Shown: positions 24,829-35,347 of the stretch, in pieces
Layout: the number at the start of each line of letters is the position of its first letter
Numbering within the stretch: position 1 is the stretch's first letter
NCBI GenBank assembly: GCA_003427395.1
Contig: BFEA01000398.1
Coordinates: forward strand, 511,373 to 575,372
From: Chara braunii
Lineage: Eukaryota > Streptophyta > Charophyceae > Charales > Characeae
Length of the DNA stretch: 64,000 bases
Direction: 5' to 3'
The notes under the pieces: model-generated
Told to the model about the DNA's origin: nothing
The model's input: the letters and a program-made list of their open reading frames with translations, nothing else
Databases searched by the model: none
Made by a program: the position numbers and the translations under genes

Positions 24829-25261
24829 TTACGTCAATGCTCCCAACGCACCCCTTGTCCCTAGTATCCTACCTCAATGTAACCAACACTCAGGACCATC
24901 ACCCTACCAGTATTGAGGGCAACTTTGACCAGACAGCAGTGACACGCACCAGGGCTGGGCCAACCTCCCAACCCTAATGGAAGCGGAAGCGGACGAACCT
25001 TGTCGTGTGGGAACTTCGGACGCCAGGCTCATGCAATCTTCTACAAGCCCAATTCAGATAGTCTACCTAACAGGATTACCTAAGCGAGGCAGGCCAGCGC
25101 CCGCGGACACATCCTACTGTTCTTCCCCTAGCTTACCCAAGGCTAGGTGGCACTCAGACTAGCCGGAGCAACTTATATCCCTACCCTACCCTAGAGCTAA
25201 GCCATGCATATGTAGACCCCGTCATGCACAGTTGGGTAGTACTGCAGCCAAACCCAGTTCT

Positions 25262-25440
25262 GTGTTTTTTTTTGTGTGTTTGTGTGTTTGTGTGTGTTGT
25301 GTGTCTGTGTGTCTGTGTGTCTGTGTGTTTGTGTGTTTGTGTGTTTGTGTGCGTCGTGTGTCTGTGTGTGTGTGTTTATGTGTTTGTGTGTGTTGTGTGT
25401 CTGTGTGTCTGTGTCTGTGTGTTTGCGTGTGTGAGCTCGT
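25262..25440. repeat. GT-rich cryptic repeat (GTGTGTTT / GTGTCTGT)
   Basis: Imperfect repetition of tgtgtgtt, tgtgtct and tgtgtgcg units. It is followed to about 25790 by A- and T-homopolymer-rich DNA. No ORF with coding character. Confidence 0.9.
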
Positions 25441-26437
25441 GTCTTTTTTAAGTTTGTTTCCTTTTTTATTTGTTTTTATTGTTTTGATTTTTAAAAAAAT
25501 GCACGAAGTTAAAAAAACAACAACAAAAAGATGATGTTGTACATCTTTGAAAGAAAAAAATTGTTTTTCTATTTTTCTTTTAGCCCTAAAAAATCTCTGT
25601 AAAACCAAAAAAAAAATTACTCATTTCATTTTTTGTCTTCATTGTGTTTATGTTTTCGATTTTTTAAAAATATACTTAAGTTCAAAAAATAAAAATAAAA
25701 ATATGGGGTTGTAGACCTCGAAAAGATCTAGAACCCCATATATATATATTTGTTTTTAAATTATGTTTAGCCTAGGAAAAAAATCATCGCGGACCCCGTT
25801 TATAACAGTCCAACAGGCGTTTCAACGAGGATTCAACGCGGATTCAACGTTGAATCTTTCAACACGGATCCCCCGTTGAATCCGTTTTCGGACACATAGG
25901 TGATGGGCTGCGCAACCGATATGAGGAGGAACAGAGAGAGTGGCGGGGAGGATATGGATGGGATCGAGGAAGGAGGATTATAAAAGAAGAAGAAACTTAC
26001 CGGGACGTGGCAACCATGATCGCGGTAAGCTGTTGCTCATCGTGTTCGAGCCGCTCGTTGTTATTTCAGTGATTAACCACTAATCTGAAGTTGGACACGT
26101 TGTAAGGGGAGTATTCATCTTTCGAATCAAGCCGGTGGGCACAACGCACCGACGGATGCATGCTGGTCAGCAGAGGGTCGTTAACAAATGAAAAAAGGAG
26201 AAGAGAGACAGTGAGGGAGGGCAAGGCAGATAAGAGCTTTTACACGGATGACCATAACAAGTGACGACGGAGGAGGAATTGAGAAACAAACTTTGCACTA
26301 GAGATAGATCCGCCCACTTCTAGCGGAAGATTCTTTGACATTTTGTACCTTTAGTGAGAACGGCTGCGGGCGCGAAGCCGGGTTGCTTCAGAGAGAGAGA
26401 AAGAGAGAGTGAGAGGAAGTGGAAAAGGGGAACCGGT
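25441..26437. other. Homopolymer-rich spacer with GATTCAACG motif cluster
   Basis: No gene seen. 25815-25885 contains four copies of a (g)attcaacg / cgttgaat motif in both orientations, making a short imperfect inverted repeat. 26385-26415 is a short GA run next to repeat A. Confidence 0.4.
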
Positions 26438-27262
26438 GTCGGAGGGCGTGGTGCCCCGGCCCTCCTGTGTACAAGGCTTCTGCTCAACACCTGTCCCCAA
26501 CTCAGATGGCTGCGGCCCGTCGGGTAGTTCCCGAGCCTCAATATATCATGCAATAGACCGGTCTAGTTGGTGCCTGCCCTCGACAAAAGGGGTGCGCCAC
26601 TGGGTTTTCCATTGGTCCACGCAGGCTCGGCGCCCTGCTTACAGCAGAGCACTACCGGCCTGTGGCCGTGGTAGCCTCCGGGTTCGCCCAATGACGCGAA
26701 GGTAGAGGGATCAACGCGGTCTCAGCCGTGCACCTGGGCCCGAAGGCCGTGATCTGGGCTAGGTACAAGAGAAAGGAAAAATAGAATAAAAAGGAAAAAA
26801 AGAAAAGGAGATGAAACGGGAAAAGAGGGAAGCCGCGTGTCGAGTCTGCACCTCGAGACAGTTCGCTATCTTCGCCTGAGGTGAATGGGTGGCCTCGAGT
26901 TGTAATGTTGCCGTGACTTTTCCTTTTCTTTTGTTCGATTTTACTTTATCTTTGATATTATTATTATTGCTATTATTATTATTATTATCTTGTCAATTTC
27001 TCAGACGTAGTTTTCTTCCTGGTCTTCGTCACTCCGTGGGGAGGTCAACGGTTCATGTCCGGGTTTTGATCGCCGTCTAAGGGCCTAGATGAGCCCGGTC
27101 TTCCAGTCCTTTCCTTGAATAATTTGCTTGCGAGGCGTCGCGCGGTGGAACCCCAAAAGAGGGGCAGCCCGCGGCGCATTGGTAGGAGGCTTATCACCTC
27201 CTTTGGAAGGTCATAAGCCCCCTCCTTCCCATCGGACACGTGTGCCCATTAGTGGTAGCCCG
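26438..27262. repeat. Dispersed repeat A, copy 1
   Basis: About 825 bp highly similar to 44128-45327, from 'gtcggaggg' to 'agtggtagcccg'. It includes an internal (ATT)n run (26956-26987). The shared block 'gcttctgctcaacacctgtc' is open in more than one frame in both copies, so coding cannot be decided. Copy 1 lacks two segments present in copy 2. It ends exactly where leader B begins. It could be an LTR or part of an unknown element; the ends do not show clear TG/CA termini. Confidence 0.8.
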
Positions 27263-27715
27263 TAAGCGCCATATGAAGAGAGTGAAGTGTCGGACGGTGT
27301 CCCGTTATGGGACTGCCGCAATTAGTAAGTATGTAGCTCAGAATTAAAAGGGGCTGCTCTGGACGACGGAGGGCTTTGCCCATAATATGACCGTTGGTAT
27401 TTGGTTTCTCGTTTCGCATCTCCTTATTTTCTCCTTGAAATTTTATTCCGTTTTATTATTTCCAGAATTACAGCCCGCGGATAAAAGGCCACCCAAGTTT
27501 CTCGTCTAGAGCATAGGATCATGGTGGGTAGCGATCCTATAAAAGAAGTGAGGACTGGTCTTTTGACAACAGAGACATGAGTGATCTCGCTACGCAGGAC
27601 GGCTTGGTGAGTTCGGAGGCCTGAGCTGAGAGTGTCGTTGTTCTGGAAACTCTGTGCGCAGGGACTGTGTGTTGTTTGGCAGAGAGGGTCAACCATGGTG
27701 CGCAACAATGGGTTG
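27263..27715 (+). repeat. Conserved leader B, copy 1
   Basis: About 450 bp nearly identical to 55388-55862, from 'taagcgccatatgaagag' to just past ATGGTGCGCAACA. Here it follows repeat A directly; at 55388 it follows unrelated DNA. It contains a short conserved plus frame (KRHMKRVK...RTVSRYGTAAISKYVA), and downstream a pyrimidine-rich 'ttatttccag|aattacag', so an intron is possible. It precedes a gag-like ORF in both places, so it behaves as the leader of a retroelement. Confidence 0.78.
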
Positions 27716-28219
27716 CATGGTTATAGGCCGAGATGCATCAAGTCCCTCTGCAGGTGGGAGCGGATGTCGGAAGATGGGCCTAAAGTAATAGCCGTGCTGG
27801 ACTACAGCTACGGCAGGCGAGAGGGGAAGTTGAGGATAAACGTAAAAGGGGGGAAAGAGGAGGAGATGAGGCTGGACCCAGATCTGCAGATGGCAATTAC
27901 GGAGGCTAGGGACCGCGCGGAGAGAAGATGCAGGCGTGATGGGGTCACAGAAGAGCTAAAGGTGACCGTGTCTTACCTGGAGGCGGAGACCTCGACTGAT
28001 ACGATAGAACGGAGCAGCGGCACCTGGACCACGACACAGAGGCGGAGAGCGACGAGAGTGACTTGGAGGCCACGATCCTGTCCTGCCATGTGTGGGAACA
28101 GGGGAAACGGGACCATCCACCGGTCGAACCGGTGGAGAGAGGCCCTGAGGCCAGCTCGCGGCTGGGGGGGCAGTACGAACGAGACGGACAACACGCGCGA
28201 GAGGGGTACTAGGCCGTGA
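27695..28219 (+). pseudogene. gag-like ORF after leader B, with probable internal frameshift
   Basis: ATG at 27695 in the context caaccATGG; the frame is open to 28219 (174 codons). Its first six codons match the gag start at 55843, then the sequences diverge. The middle is highly charged (GRREGKLRINVKGGKEEEMR, ITEARDRAERRCRRDGVTEE). From about 28005 the read frame becomes Arg/Thr-rich and less plausible, whereas the next frame reads as an acidic tail (DHDTEAESDESDLEATILSC) to a stop near 28213, suggesting a frameshift. No zinc knuckle or pol follows. The gag role is inferred only from the shared leader. Confidence 0.45.
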
Positions 28220-31200
28220 GTGAGGCAAGTGCGGTATGTGTGCTTGGGATGCTGACGTCAACTTGACGCTAGACTCTCAGGGCACAATGATCTATCGGGG
28301 GTGTTCAGGCAGGTGCTTTGATCAGCTCGCTCATTCGTTTGACATGGCCAGAGTAGATGCTCGCTCAGAGCGAGGTTCGCGACAGCAGTTGCCCTGGATG
28401 AGCTGAAGAGAAGGGGGAGACCTTGTACACGTTCCGGCCAGCCAGTGCGCGATCGAAAGAGATGCTGAGATAGCCTCTGCGCGAGTGGGGAAGTGCCTGC
28501 AGCATTGTCAGTTGACGGTGTGTTACTATTTTCGAGCGTGTCATTAGGTGATCCGTGAGACGGGTCTTTTCTTTGGTTCTTGTTCTAATGAAAAGGCTCG
28601 TGATAACCGTGATCAGGGACGTTCCTGACAGTCATGGTATGAAACGAGAAGAGGGGAAGAGGCACAAGTGTTGATACTTGTTGAAGAGTCTGTGAGAGAG
28701 GGAAAAACGACTGCGGGAATGCGGGTGAAGGTACTCAAGAAGAGAGAGGGAGTCCAGGCAAATGCGCTCAAGGACCGTGGGCGTCGTTTTATTGACGTCA
28801 ACACCTCTGTGCATAGAAAGCGTCTGCTGCACTTGGAAAGGGTCAGTAGCTCCCTGTCAGCAAGCCAAGATGATCACACGGAAGTAACCTGGACTCACAG
28901 AGCGTGGTTGCGTGGAAATTAGTTTTCGTACCTGGGCCTAAGCCGGAACACTATGCCAGAGTGCATGACTGAGGATGTTCTGCTTGCCTATGGTGGTGAC
29001 GAGTTACACTGAGAGTTGAGAGGGTTGATTCAATTGCTCTCTCATTGGTATATTTTCCCCTTGTTTTGTCACGGGGCTGTTTGTCTTTTCTACTGTAGAA
29101 CATTGCTCTCTCATCGGTATATCTTCCCCTGTAGGACGGTGCTCGAGATACATGTCAGTCTGAAGAAAGGGGAAGGGGGGGGAGTGCATGCGTGAGCTTG
29201 TAGTGCGGATGGGAGAATAAGAGGACTAATGTGAGTGAGGGTTGAGCTTGTTAAACCGACGTTGTTTCTGCATTGACTCTGGCCCTGCGCCGCTCATTAA
29301 GGTGGTTTGACTTTGGCACGCCTTCATCTGTCCAGTACCGGCTCTCTGCCGTGAACTGGTTAACCCCCCATTATTAGCAAGGAAATCACTGTGCTCATGT
29401 GACTATAGCACCCAAGTGTTCGTTCTTAGCTGTTCCCTACGATTTGACCGAAGAAGCGTTAACCATGGTTGATCGAAAAGCGAGTCACGGTCGCTTGTTG
29501 TTACATCAGTTCTTACTATCCGAGCGTGACTATGCGGATTTCCGAAAATGTAATCGTGAGCTATCAGACTGCAGTTATACCGGCTCTGGGAATATGTCGA
29601 AGGTGATCTGGTTATCCTGGGGTGGTTAGCCACTTGCATCCATAGTTATAGATGAACTCATCAGTGAAAAGGGTATGAAGAGGGTGAACCGAGTGTAGAA
29701 AGTAGATGGAACGTATGAGTCGGAAAGATGGATGGTGGTGGTGACTAAATAAAGGAGGAAACTTAATCACAGATAAAACCTTCGATCAATTTATTCGAAA
29801 GCCTCCTCTCGCCCCTGTTTCTTTTATTTTATTGGTTTTCTTTCACTTCAATTTTTTTCCCCCCCCTCTGTATAAGTCTACTCGCTGTTGTCAATGCTTG
29901 TTTTCACCCTCTTCCTTGCGTCTCTCATTACAAAGGCAATCAGTACTGTGTGATTAAATACGCTCCGCTTAATTGGATTGGCAAGCTTGAGGGCTTGCTT
30001 GACTACAAGCGCTCTCGTTTAAAGCCACAACTATCTAATTGAGAGGTACTAGACCGGATGACTCTGAGCTTACCCCAAGGCAGGGGTAAGTGGGTCCCAT
30101 CTACTCACCAGTAAGTGAGTCCGTCTTAAAAAAAGTTGTCTATCTTCTAGTCAAGTACTTGCTTGATGGTGATTGATAGATTATCAGTTGCTCTGAAACA
30201 TGTTCGTCTTAAACTATGCCTAAGTTGGAAGTGTACACAATGGATAACGGGAAGGGAGTGAAGACTAGGGGTTGAGAGTATCAATACGGTGACTTGAAAA
30301 CACAGTTCTCAGAGGATTTCCATGCGAGAGTCGGGACGACTGTGTTTTAGTATAAGCCCTGTGCTGGGACTGATCACAAGGTTAGTACCAAAAGTTTTGA
30401 TCTCAAAGATTGATTACTCCACTTTGTTTGATTGATCCCTTCTCTTGCAATTTGTGGATCACTTCAGAAAAGTTGTACGAGGTCAAAAATATGACTGTGC
30501 TTTGCACCGCAAAGATCATTTGTATTACGACTAGAGTAGTTACTGTCGTTGTTTGTCCAGGAGATGTGCATTCAACAACACCCTAAGTTGTATTCAAAGG
30601 GCTTGTTTAGTAGTGCTCGAGGCTGTATAAATGTGAAAGGCAACGCCTTATATCCCGAAGTTGCTTTCACATGCAACAGACATTCCTGACACAGTCCCAA
30701 GCCCAAAATTAGTATGTGGAGGTATGGGTAGAGAAGTTACAAAGTGCTCTATCAGCTGGGTTGCGTGTCGATTATCTATGCTCTTCACTTGATTAGAGAT
30801 GAGCCCCATGCTATAAACTGTACGGGTTGGCAGAGGAGGTGACTCTATGAGTGTATGCAGTCGTACTGGTATGTAAAAACGTTAACTAACCTGGGGCCAT
30901 TGACAACCTCCCATATCTATATTCAGAAAACAGGAGGGGTGAGCGGAATCATGAAGGAGGATGAAATCTTAACAGTGAACTCTGGAGACGTTTTCGAACA
31001 ACGTGAAAATTAGGAGGATGAGGCTATTCTGAGTATGGAATGTCAGAAGACGGCCATGAGAGAGGACGCAGTCCGGAGGGTGAGGGATGAAATTTTTGTT
31101 GAATATGTGTTTTATTTTCACGATTTGAGTGGCAAGTTAAACAACACTGGATCGTGGTTGGAGTCGGCAGAGCAGGCCAAAGCAAGACTCGGATGAACAC

Positions 31201-31348
31201 AAATGTGTCCGGGCATCCCCTATCAAGTTCCTTATAAAGCATAAAATAACGCCCGATACAAAGGGGCTAGCGTACTGTGACTTATTGCCTCGAAATTTCA
31301 GTTGAACCAACCTAAAAGCATCAGCCAGGACCAATTGAGTGTTCAAAT
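28220..31348. other. Spacer without recognised genes
   Basis: Only short ORFs, none familiar. A short direct repeat 'cattgctctctcat.ggtata' occurs at about 29033 and 29101. A small hairpin 'cttacccc...ggggtaag' lies near 30070. Nothing supports a gene. Confidence 0.4.
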
Positions 31349-31431
31349 ACTCAGGCAATACTCAGGCAATACTTAGGCATTGGTCAGGCATTACTCAGGC
31401 AATACTCAGTCAATATCCAGACAACACTCAA
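31349..31431. repeat. 11-12-bp minisatellite (actcaggcaat)
   Basis: Seven imperfect tandem copies of actcaggcaat (variants acttaggcatt, ggtcaggcatt, atccagacaac). It lies about 130 bp upstream of the first unit of the domain array. Confidence 0.8.
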
Positions 31432-31564
31432 GTAGACTTTTAATCCAAGTCTAATCGATTATCCTCAGTTCAAACAGCTCGAGATCTACAATCAAAGACG
31501 ATCAACACAGATTTACTTTTCTTATCCTACCCTAGAGATTTGTTTATGGTATTTGTCACGACAC

Positions 31565-32116
31565 ATGAGTATGGTACAATCATTCTCAGTTTCAGAGACT
31601 GTCCTCGTCAGTCTCAACAAGATCTCCTCCAAGGATGCCTTCCAGTATAGATATGTCAGTGCCTTTGACTTCAGGCAAGGCAACTTGACAATCTATGCCG
31701 TTCTCACCAATTTTACAGGCTGTACTATTCACGACTTGAGACTCTATGTCAAGAGGGGTAAGGAGGCTCATGAGCACTTCGACTCAGTCTGGATCTCGAC
31801 GGCCAGGTACCTTAAAGAGAGAGAGAAGGGGCTTGATGAGGGGGGTACTAAGCTGATCCGCAGCTTCGGACCGAAGCTCTACTTAGACTTTCCCAGACCT
31901 CCGGTACCCTTTACTCTTACAGACGGCTCATGTTGGGGTGACCTTGTGGATCTGGCAAAGAGGTACATTTCTCCTGCAACGATCGATTATGAGGCAGTGA
32001 CTGAGCCTTCCGAGTTTCTACATCTCAGACGAGGGATATTTTCTCAGCCGTATCTTCCTACACTATGGGAGGAGTTATGTGCCATGGTTGATTTCTGCAT
32101 CATGGGGCTTGGATGA
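31565..32116 (+). CDS. Unknown domain, array unit 1 (intact 183-aa ORF)
   Basis: The first ATG of the frame is at 31565 (a second ATG follows two codons later) and it stops at TGA 32114-32116. I do not recognise the family. Landmarks shared with the units downstream are VSLNKISSKDAFQYRY, then GNLTIYAVLTNF, HDLRLYVKRG, a charged helix-like stretch (ARYLKEREKGLDEG), a Pro-rich turn (FPRPPVPF) and a Trp-containing end (CWGDLVDLAKRY). There is no signal peptide or membrane segment. This is the only unit without internal stops. It lies upstream of the Asp-type PBS of element 2, so it either belongs to another copy of the same element or is a host ORF from which the others derive. Confidence 0.5.
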   Translation: MSMVQSFSVSETVLVSLNKISSKDAFQYRYVSAFDFRQGNLTIYAVLTNFTGCTIHDLRLYVKRGKEAHEHFDSVWISTARYLKEREKGLDEGGTKLIRSFGPKLYLDFPRPPVPFTLTDGSCWGDLVDLAKRYISPATIDYEAVTEPSEFLHLRRGIFSQPYLPTLWEELCAMVDFCIMGLG

Positions 32117-32686
32117 AAGTGCTCAGAGCTTGCAAGCTTCAGGTAGCTCTACATACAGAGGCCACAACCTAAGAAAGTACAGGAACATGGCCGAGAGTCC
32201 AAACGACAGACGACAAAATTAGAGATTGAGTGTGAGGATTCAGAGGGATGAGTGAGGACTCTTGATTGGTATTGGCCATGCTCTCTACATGTGTACTATC
32301 TCAGACTGTTACGAGTTCTCATTCTTTCCTCACTTAACTTTGTTCTTGCTCGACTCAGTCAGTCTTGCTTCTTTGCATTGCTTTGCTTGATGATTGTTTT
32401 CCTTAATGATTCTGTTACAATTCTCAAAATCAAATTGACACAATTGACGCATGCATGATACATCAAAATTTTATGATTATTATTTGCATGGTTCTTTGCG
32501 GTTCCGAATCAAAATAAAAGATTCCGAAGACCGGGGATCGGCGAAGACCGTAATTGAAGGGTCTCGCTCGAAGCCGGACGCACACAACAGGAAGGGATTT
32601 ACATTATTTAATTTATTTTATTTATTGCGAGTCTGTTGGCTTTCTGGTCGCCTGAAGGGGCTCGACTAGAAAAAGTGCGACAAAAA
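32117..32686 (+). repeat. Presumed 5' LTR region of element 2 (partner not found)
   Basis: AT-rich, no ORF with coding character. It is placed as LTR only because an Asp-type PBS begins at 32687, directly after '...gtgcgacaaaaa'. The right end is probably at 'gcgaca' (32677-32682). The left end is unknown, and no matching 3' copy was seen after the integrase (40900-43000), so the 3' LTR may be lost or diverged. Confidence 0.4.
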
Positions 32687-32704
32687 TGGCGCCGTTGCCG
32701 GGGA
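32687..32704 (+). promoter_or_regulatory. Primer-binding site, tRNA-Asp type
   Basis: tggcgccgttgccgggga is an exact match to the PBS used by plant Tat/Athila-type elements, complementary to the 3' end of tRNA-Asp. It marks the start of the internal region of element 2. The first ATG of array unit 2 follows 125 bp later. Confidence 0.85.
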
Positions 32705-32828
32705 TATGAAAAATTTTCGTGTCCAGAACGAGCCTGGGTCAGCAAACAGTTTTGAGCTTTGATTAGGCCTTGAGAACTGCTGAAAATTCCTGGATTTTTC
32801 AAACTGATTTTGCAAACCTCATGAGCCT

Positions 32829-33284
32829 ATGATGTCCTTGCAACACTTAGGAGGGAAAAAAAGAGTCAAGAGCTTAGAGATTTCATCAAGAATGCTAACT
32901 ACTGATGCATTGAAAGAACTCTCGAAAGTAACTTCTAAATGAATATTCCCCTATCAGTATGAGCATTGCTGGGTCTATAGTTCTGACAATTTGACCATCA
33001 ACGTAGTGCTGACTCGCTTCTTGGAGGGAGATATTTATGATATCCGTCCTTATGTCAAGAAGGGAGATTGTGACGATGGTGAAACCTTTAACTGGTTATG
33101 GGGAATTGCAATCCAATCTCTTTATGATGAGAAGGCAGATTTAATCAAGCGGAAGAAGAGAGTGGAATGGGGTCTAATACCAGTGACATACGAGACTGTT
33201 CCGATCCCTCCTATACCTGACAGCTTCTGTGATGGAACTAATTGGCTACCAATTATCAGCATGGTACTGAAGTGGGAAAAATGA
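32829..33284 (+). pseudogene. Unknown domain, array unit 2 (one in-frame TGA)
   Basis: Begins at a double ATG (32829 and 32832) 125 bp after the PBS and ends at TGA 33282-33284, giving about 151 codons with one internal TGA near 32940. It aligns with unit 1 over its length: LKELSKVTSK and IFPYQYEHCW match LVSLNKISSK and AFQYRY; NLTINVVLTRF matches NLTIYAVLTNF; YDIRPYVKKG matches HDLRLYVKRG. It ends with PIPPIPDSFCDGTNWLPI, matching the Pro-then-Trp end of unit 1. The position is that normally held by gag, but no gag motif is present. Function unknown. Confidence 0.55.
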
Positions 33285-33294
33285 ACTGGTGGTC

Positions 33295-33783
33295 ATGAGA
33301 ACTAAAGAGACTTCAACAGAGGAAATCAAACAAAGAAGGTCAAAATTTGACAGAGGTTCAAGCCAAACCCAGGAGAAGGTCGAGTACCTCCTAAAATCAC
33401 TGAATGCTCTAAGTAAGATAGAGGTGTTCCTATATTAGGCTGTCAGATATGAGATGGTTGAGAGTGGATGGGAGCAAGAACGATTATATGTACTAACGTT
33501 TAATTTCATAGAACTGGATGTGTATGATGCAAGAATCTATGTCCCAAAAGAAAGAAGTATGAAAGCAGTGTATGTGAGATGCTGAGGATTTGCTAAAGAG
33601 GTTGTACTGAAAGAAAAAGAGAGATTTGATAGGGAAAACAAGACCTTCACTGAATCTACTCGATTTACTTTCTTTGAGGGATTTTCAGTTCCTCCCTTGC
33701 CCGATATTAACTTGTTAAGAGATAATTGGTCTGCGGTAGTTGAGTCTGCTCTGAAAGTGAAACGAGACCAAATAGTCAAATGA
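33295..33783 (+). pseudogene. Unknown domain, array unit 3 (two in-frame stops)
   Basis: The frame from ATG 33295 to TGA 33781-33783, 162 codons, is interrupted by TAG 33436 and TGA 33583 but otherwise colinear with the other units. It has EYLLKSLNALSKIEVF, then AVRYEMVESGWEQ, RLYVLTFNFIELDVYDARIY, VPKERS, a Lys/Glu helix (VVLKEKERFDRENK) and FSVPPLPDINLLRDNWSAVV. The last bases overlap the start of unit 4 as ATGA (33780-33783), an arrangement seen in coupled reading frames. Confidence 0.5.
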
Positions 33784-34212
33784 GTCGACGCTATGTTCCC
33801 TCAAAAGAGAAATCTTGGTTTAGACTGGTAAGAAACCATGGAGAGATGACTAAGGCTGAATTAGATAAACTGTTAAATTCCCTCAATTCTATAACGAGGA
33901 GAGTCGTAATCCCTTATGAGATCGTGAGGTATGAGGCCATAAAGAAGCCAAGGGCGAGAGCATGACAATTTGTATGTTCTTACTTGCTATTTTATTGATC
34001 TTGATGAGTATGATATTGAGATTTACGTACCGAAACAAAGGTTTGAAGAGTGTAAAAAAGGTGCATGCTGGCAACGAGCGTCGGACATTGTGCATGATGA
34101 GAAAAGAAGGTTAGAGCGAGAGGGAGAGAGTTTCTCCTTGAGTACCTATGTCAGGCCTTTCGTTGGATTACCATCTCCTCCTGTTGAAGGGCATACCTTT
34201 TCAAGGGGATGA
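33780..34212 (+). pseudogene. Unknown domain, array unit 4 (frameshifted)
   Basis: ATG 33780 overlaps the stop of unit 3. The first part (AELDKLLNSLNSITRRVVIP, YEIVRYEAIKK) aligns with unit 3 and stops at TGA 33963-33965. The second part is in another frame from 33970: LYVLTCYFIDLDEYDIEIYV, VPKQRFEE, HDEKRRLEREGESF, FVGLPSPPVEG. A small indel near 33965 explains the break. It lacks the final Trp-containing block, so the unit is also truncated. Function unknown. Confidence 0.5.
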
Positions 34213-34287
34213 TTGATCAGCCATGATAATTTTTATATTGAAAGTGAAGAGAGTTGAAGAATACTCTCAGTAGCCAGGATAACTACT

Positions 34288-34662
34288 GTGAGGGGTAATT
34301 TTTATGAGGTGACAGGGTATGATAATCCCTTTGTCATCCTGAGGCATGAGATTTGCGGGAGAGGACATACAACGTTTCATATTCCTGTGGTCAAGTTCCT
34401 GAGCTCTGACAGTCTGGACGTGAGCGTTTATTCCTCAACCTGTCTAGAGGAGGAAGTTGACTATTTGGAGTGTCTAAAAGGGGCATATATCAGTCTCGAG
34501 AGAACAAAAGAGTGGCTAGAGAAGTTAAGGAGAAAAGTGACATGGGGAGTGGGAGTAAGAGAATTTGAGAGGCTCCCTGAGTTCTCGATTGTTGATGGGT
34601 TTGAAGAAGTGAGAGATTGGATGCCCCTGCTGGAGACTATTGCTGAGGTTGGAAGAGCATGA
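34288..34662 (+). pseudogene. Unknown domain, array unit 5 (most diverged)
   Basis: A 125-codon frame beginning at GTG after an upstream stop, so its real start is unclear. The core TTFHIPVVKFLSSDSLDVSV aligns with LYVLTFNFIELDVYDARIY of unit 3. It also has a charged helix (SLERTKEWLEKLRRKVTWG) and the closing block FERLPEFSIVDGFEEVRDW, with Pro and Trp placed as in units 2 and 3. It stops at TGA 34660-34662. Homology is weaker than among units 1-4 but the order of landmarks is the same. Confidence 0.42.
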
Positions 34663-34793
34663 GAGAAAGATTCTACTATGATGATAAAATCCCTACTCTT
34701 GAGTACCTTCGAGCACAGGTTCGAAATCCCTGATTATGTCCAACCCGAGATCTACCTTTCAGATGTTGCATGTGATGGTTAACACTGCCCAGC

Positions 34794-35285
34794 TTGGTTG
34801 AACAACTAACGTTTGGGGTTGTACTGGAAGGAAGAATAGTCAAGGTAGAAGGAACTTTTTGGATCTCTGACAGAAACCTTTCTACCTTGGTTGAGCTTGA
34901 GTTCTTGCAACCTTTCTTTGATCAGATGGGAGATTCTGCCCTGAGAGCCGTCACTGACCAGACTGAGATTAACTATTTACCGAAGGTGGTGAAAGTGAGA
35001 GCTACTGAAAGAATATCGTATCACCCTTCTAGGGAACGAGTCTCTCTTGCCAGAAGAATTAACAACGGTTTGTAAGCAATGCAATTTGGCTACGAGATCA
35101 TAGACTTGACTCGATACTTTATGATTCGGGGTACTGTAAAAGGGTATGAAAGGATTGCGTTGCCCCTGATCACTACCCAGTCTATTATTGCTTACACTCT
35201 TTATGTACAAAATTCTCAAGGGGTAGAGCAAACAAGGGAAGAGAGAAACGAACCCGTATCTCTAGCAAGAAGAGTGAGAGACTGA
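34794..35285 (+). pseudogene. Two tandem copies of a ~70-residue module ending in VSLARR
   Basis: One frame (34794-35285) with a single TAA at 35073-35075. The first half ends YHPSRERVSLARRINNG and the second ends QTREERNEPVSLARRVRD, so the end module is present twice. It lies between the domain array and gag. No known motif was recognised. The first in-frame ATG of the second half is at 35079. Confidence 0.4.
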
Positions 35286-35347
35286 AAATTAAGAAAATGA
35301 GAGGACAAAAGTGATGGAGAGATAAAAGAAAGTATCCGGGAAAGCCT

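Noticed and set aside
31024-31358. Minus-strand ORFs of 72-73 codons
   Set aside because: Short, overlapping each other in different frames, with no motif; chance ORFs.
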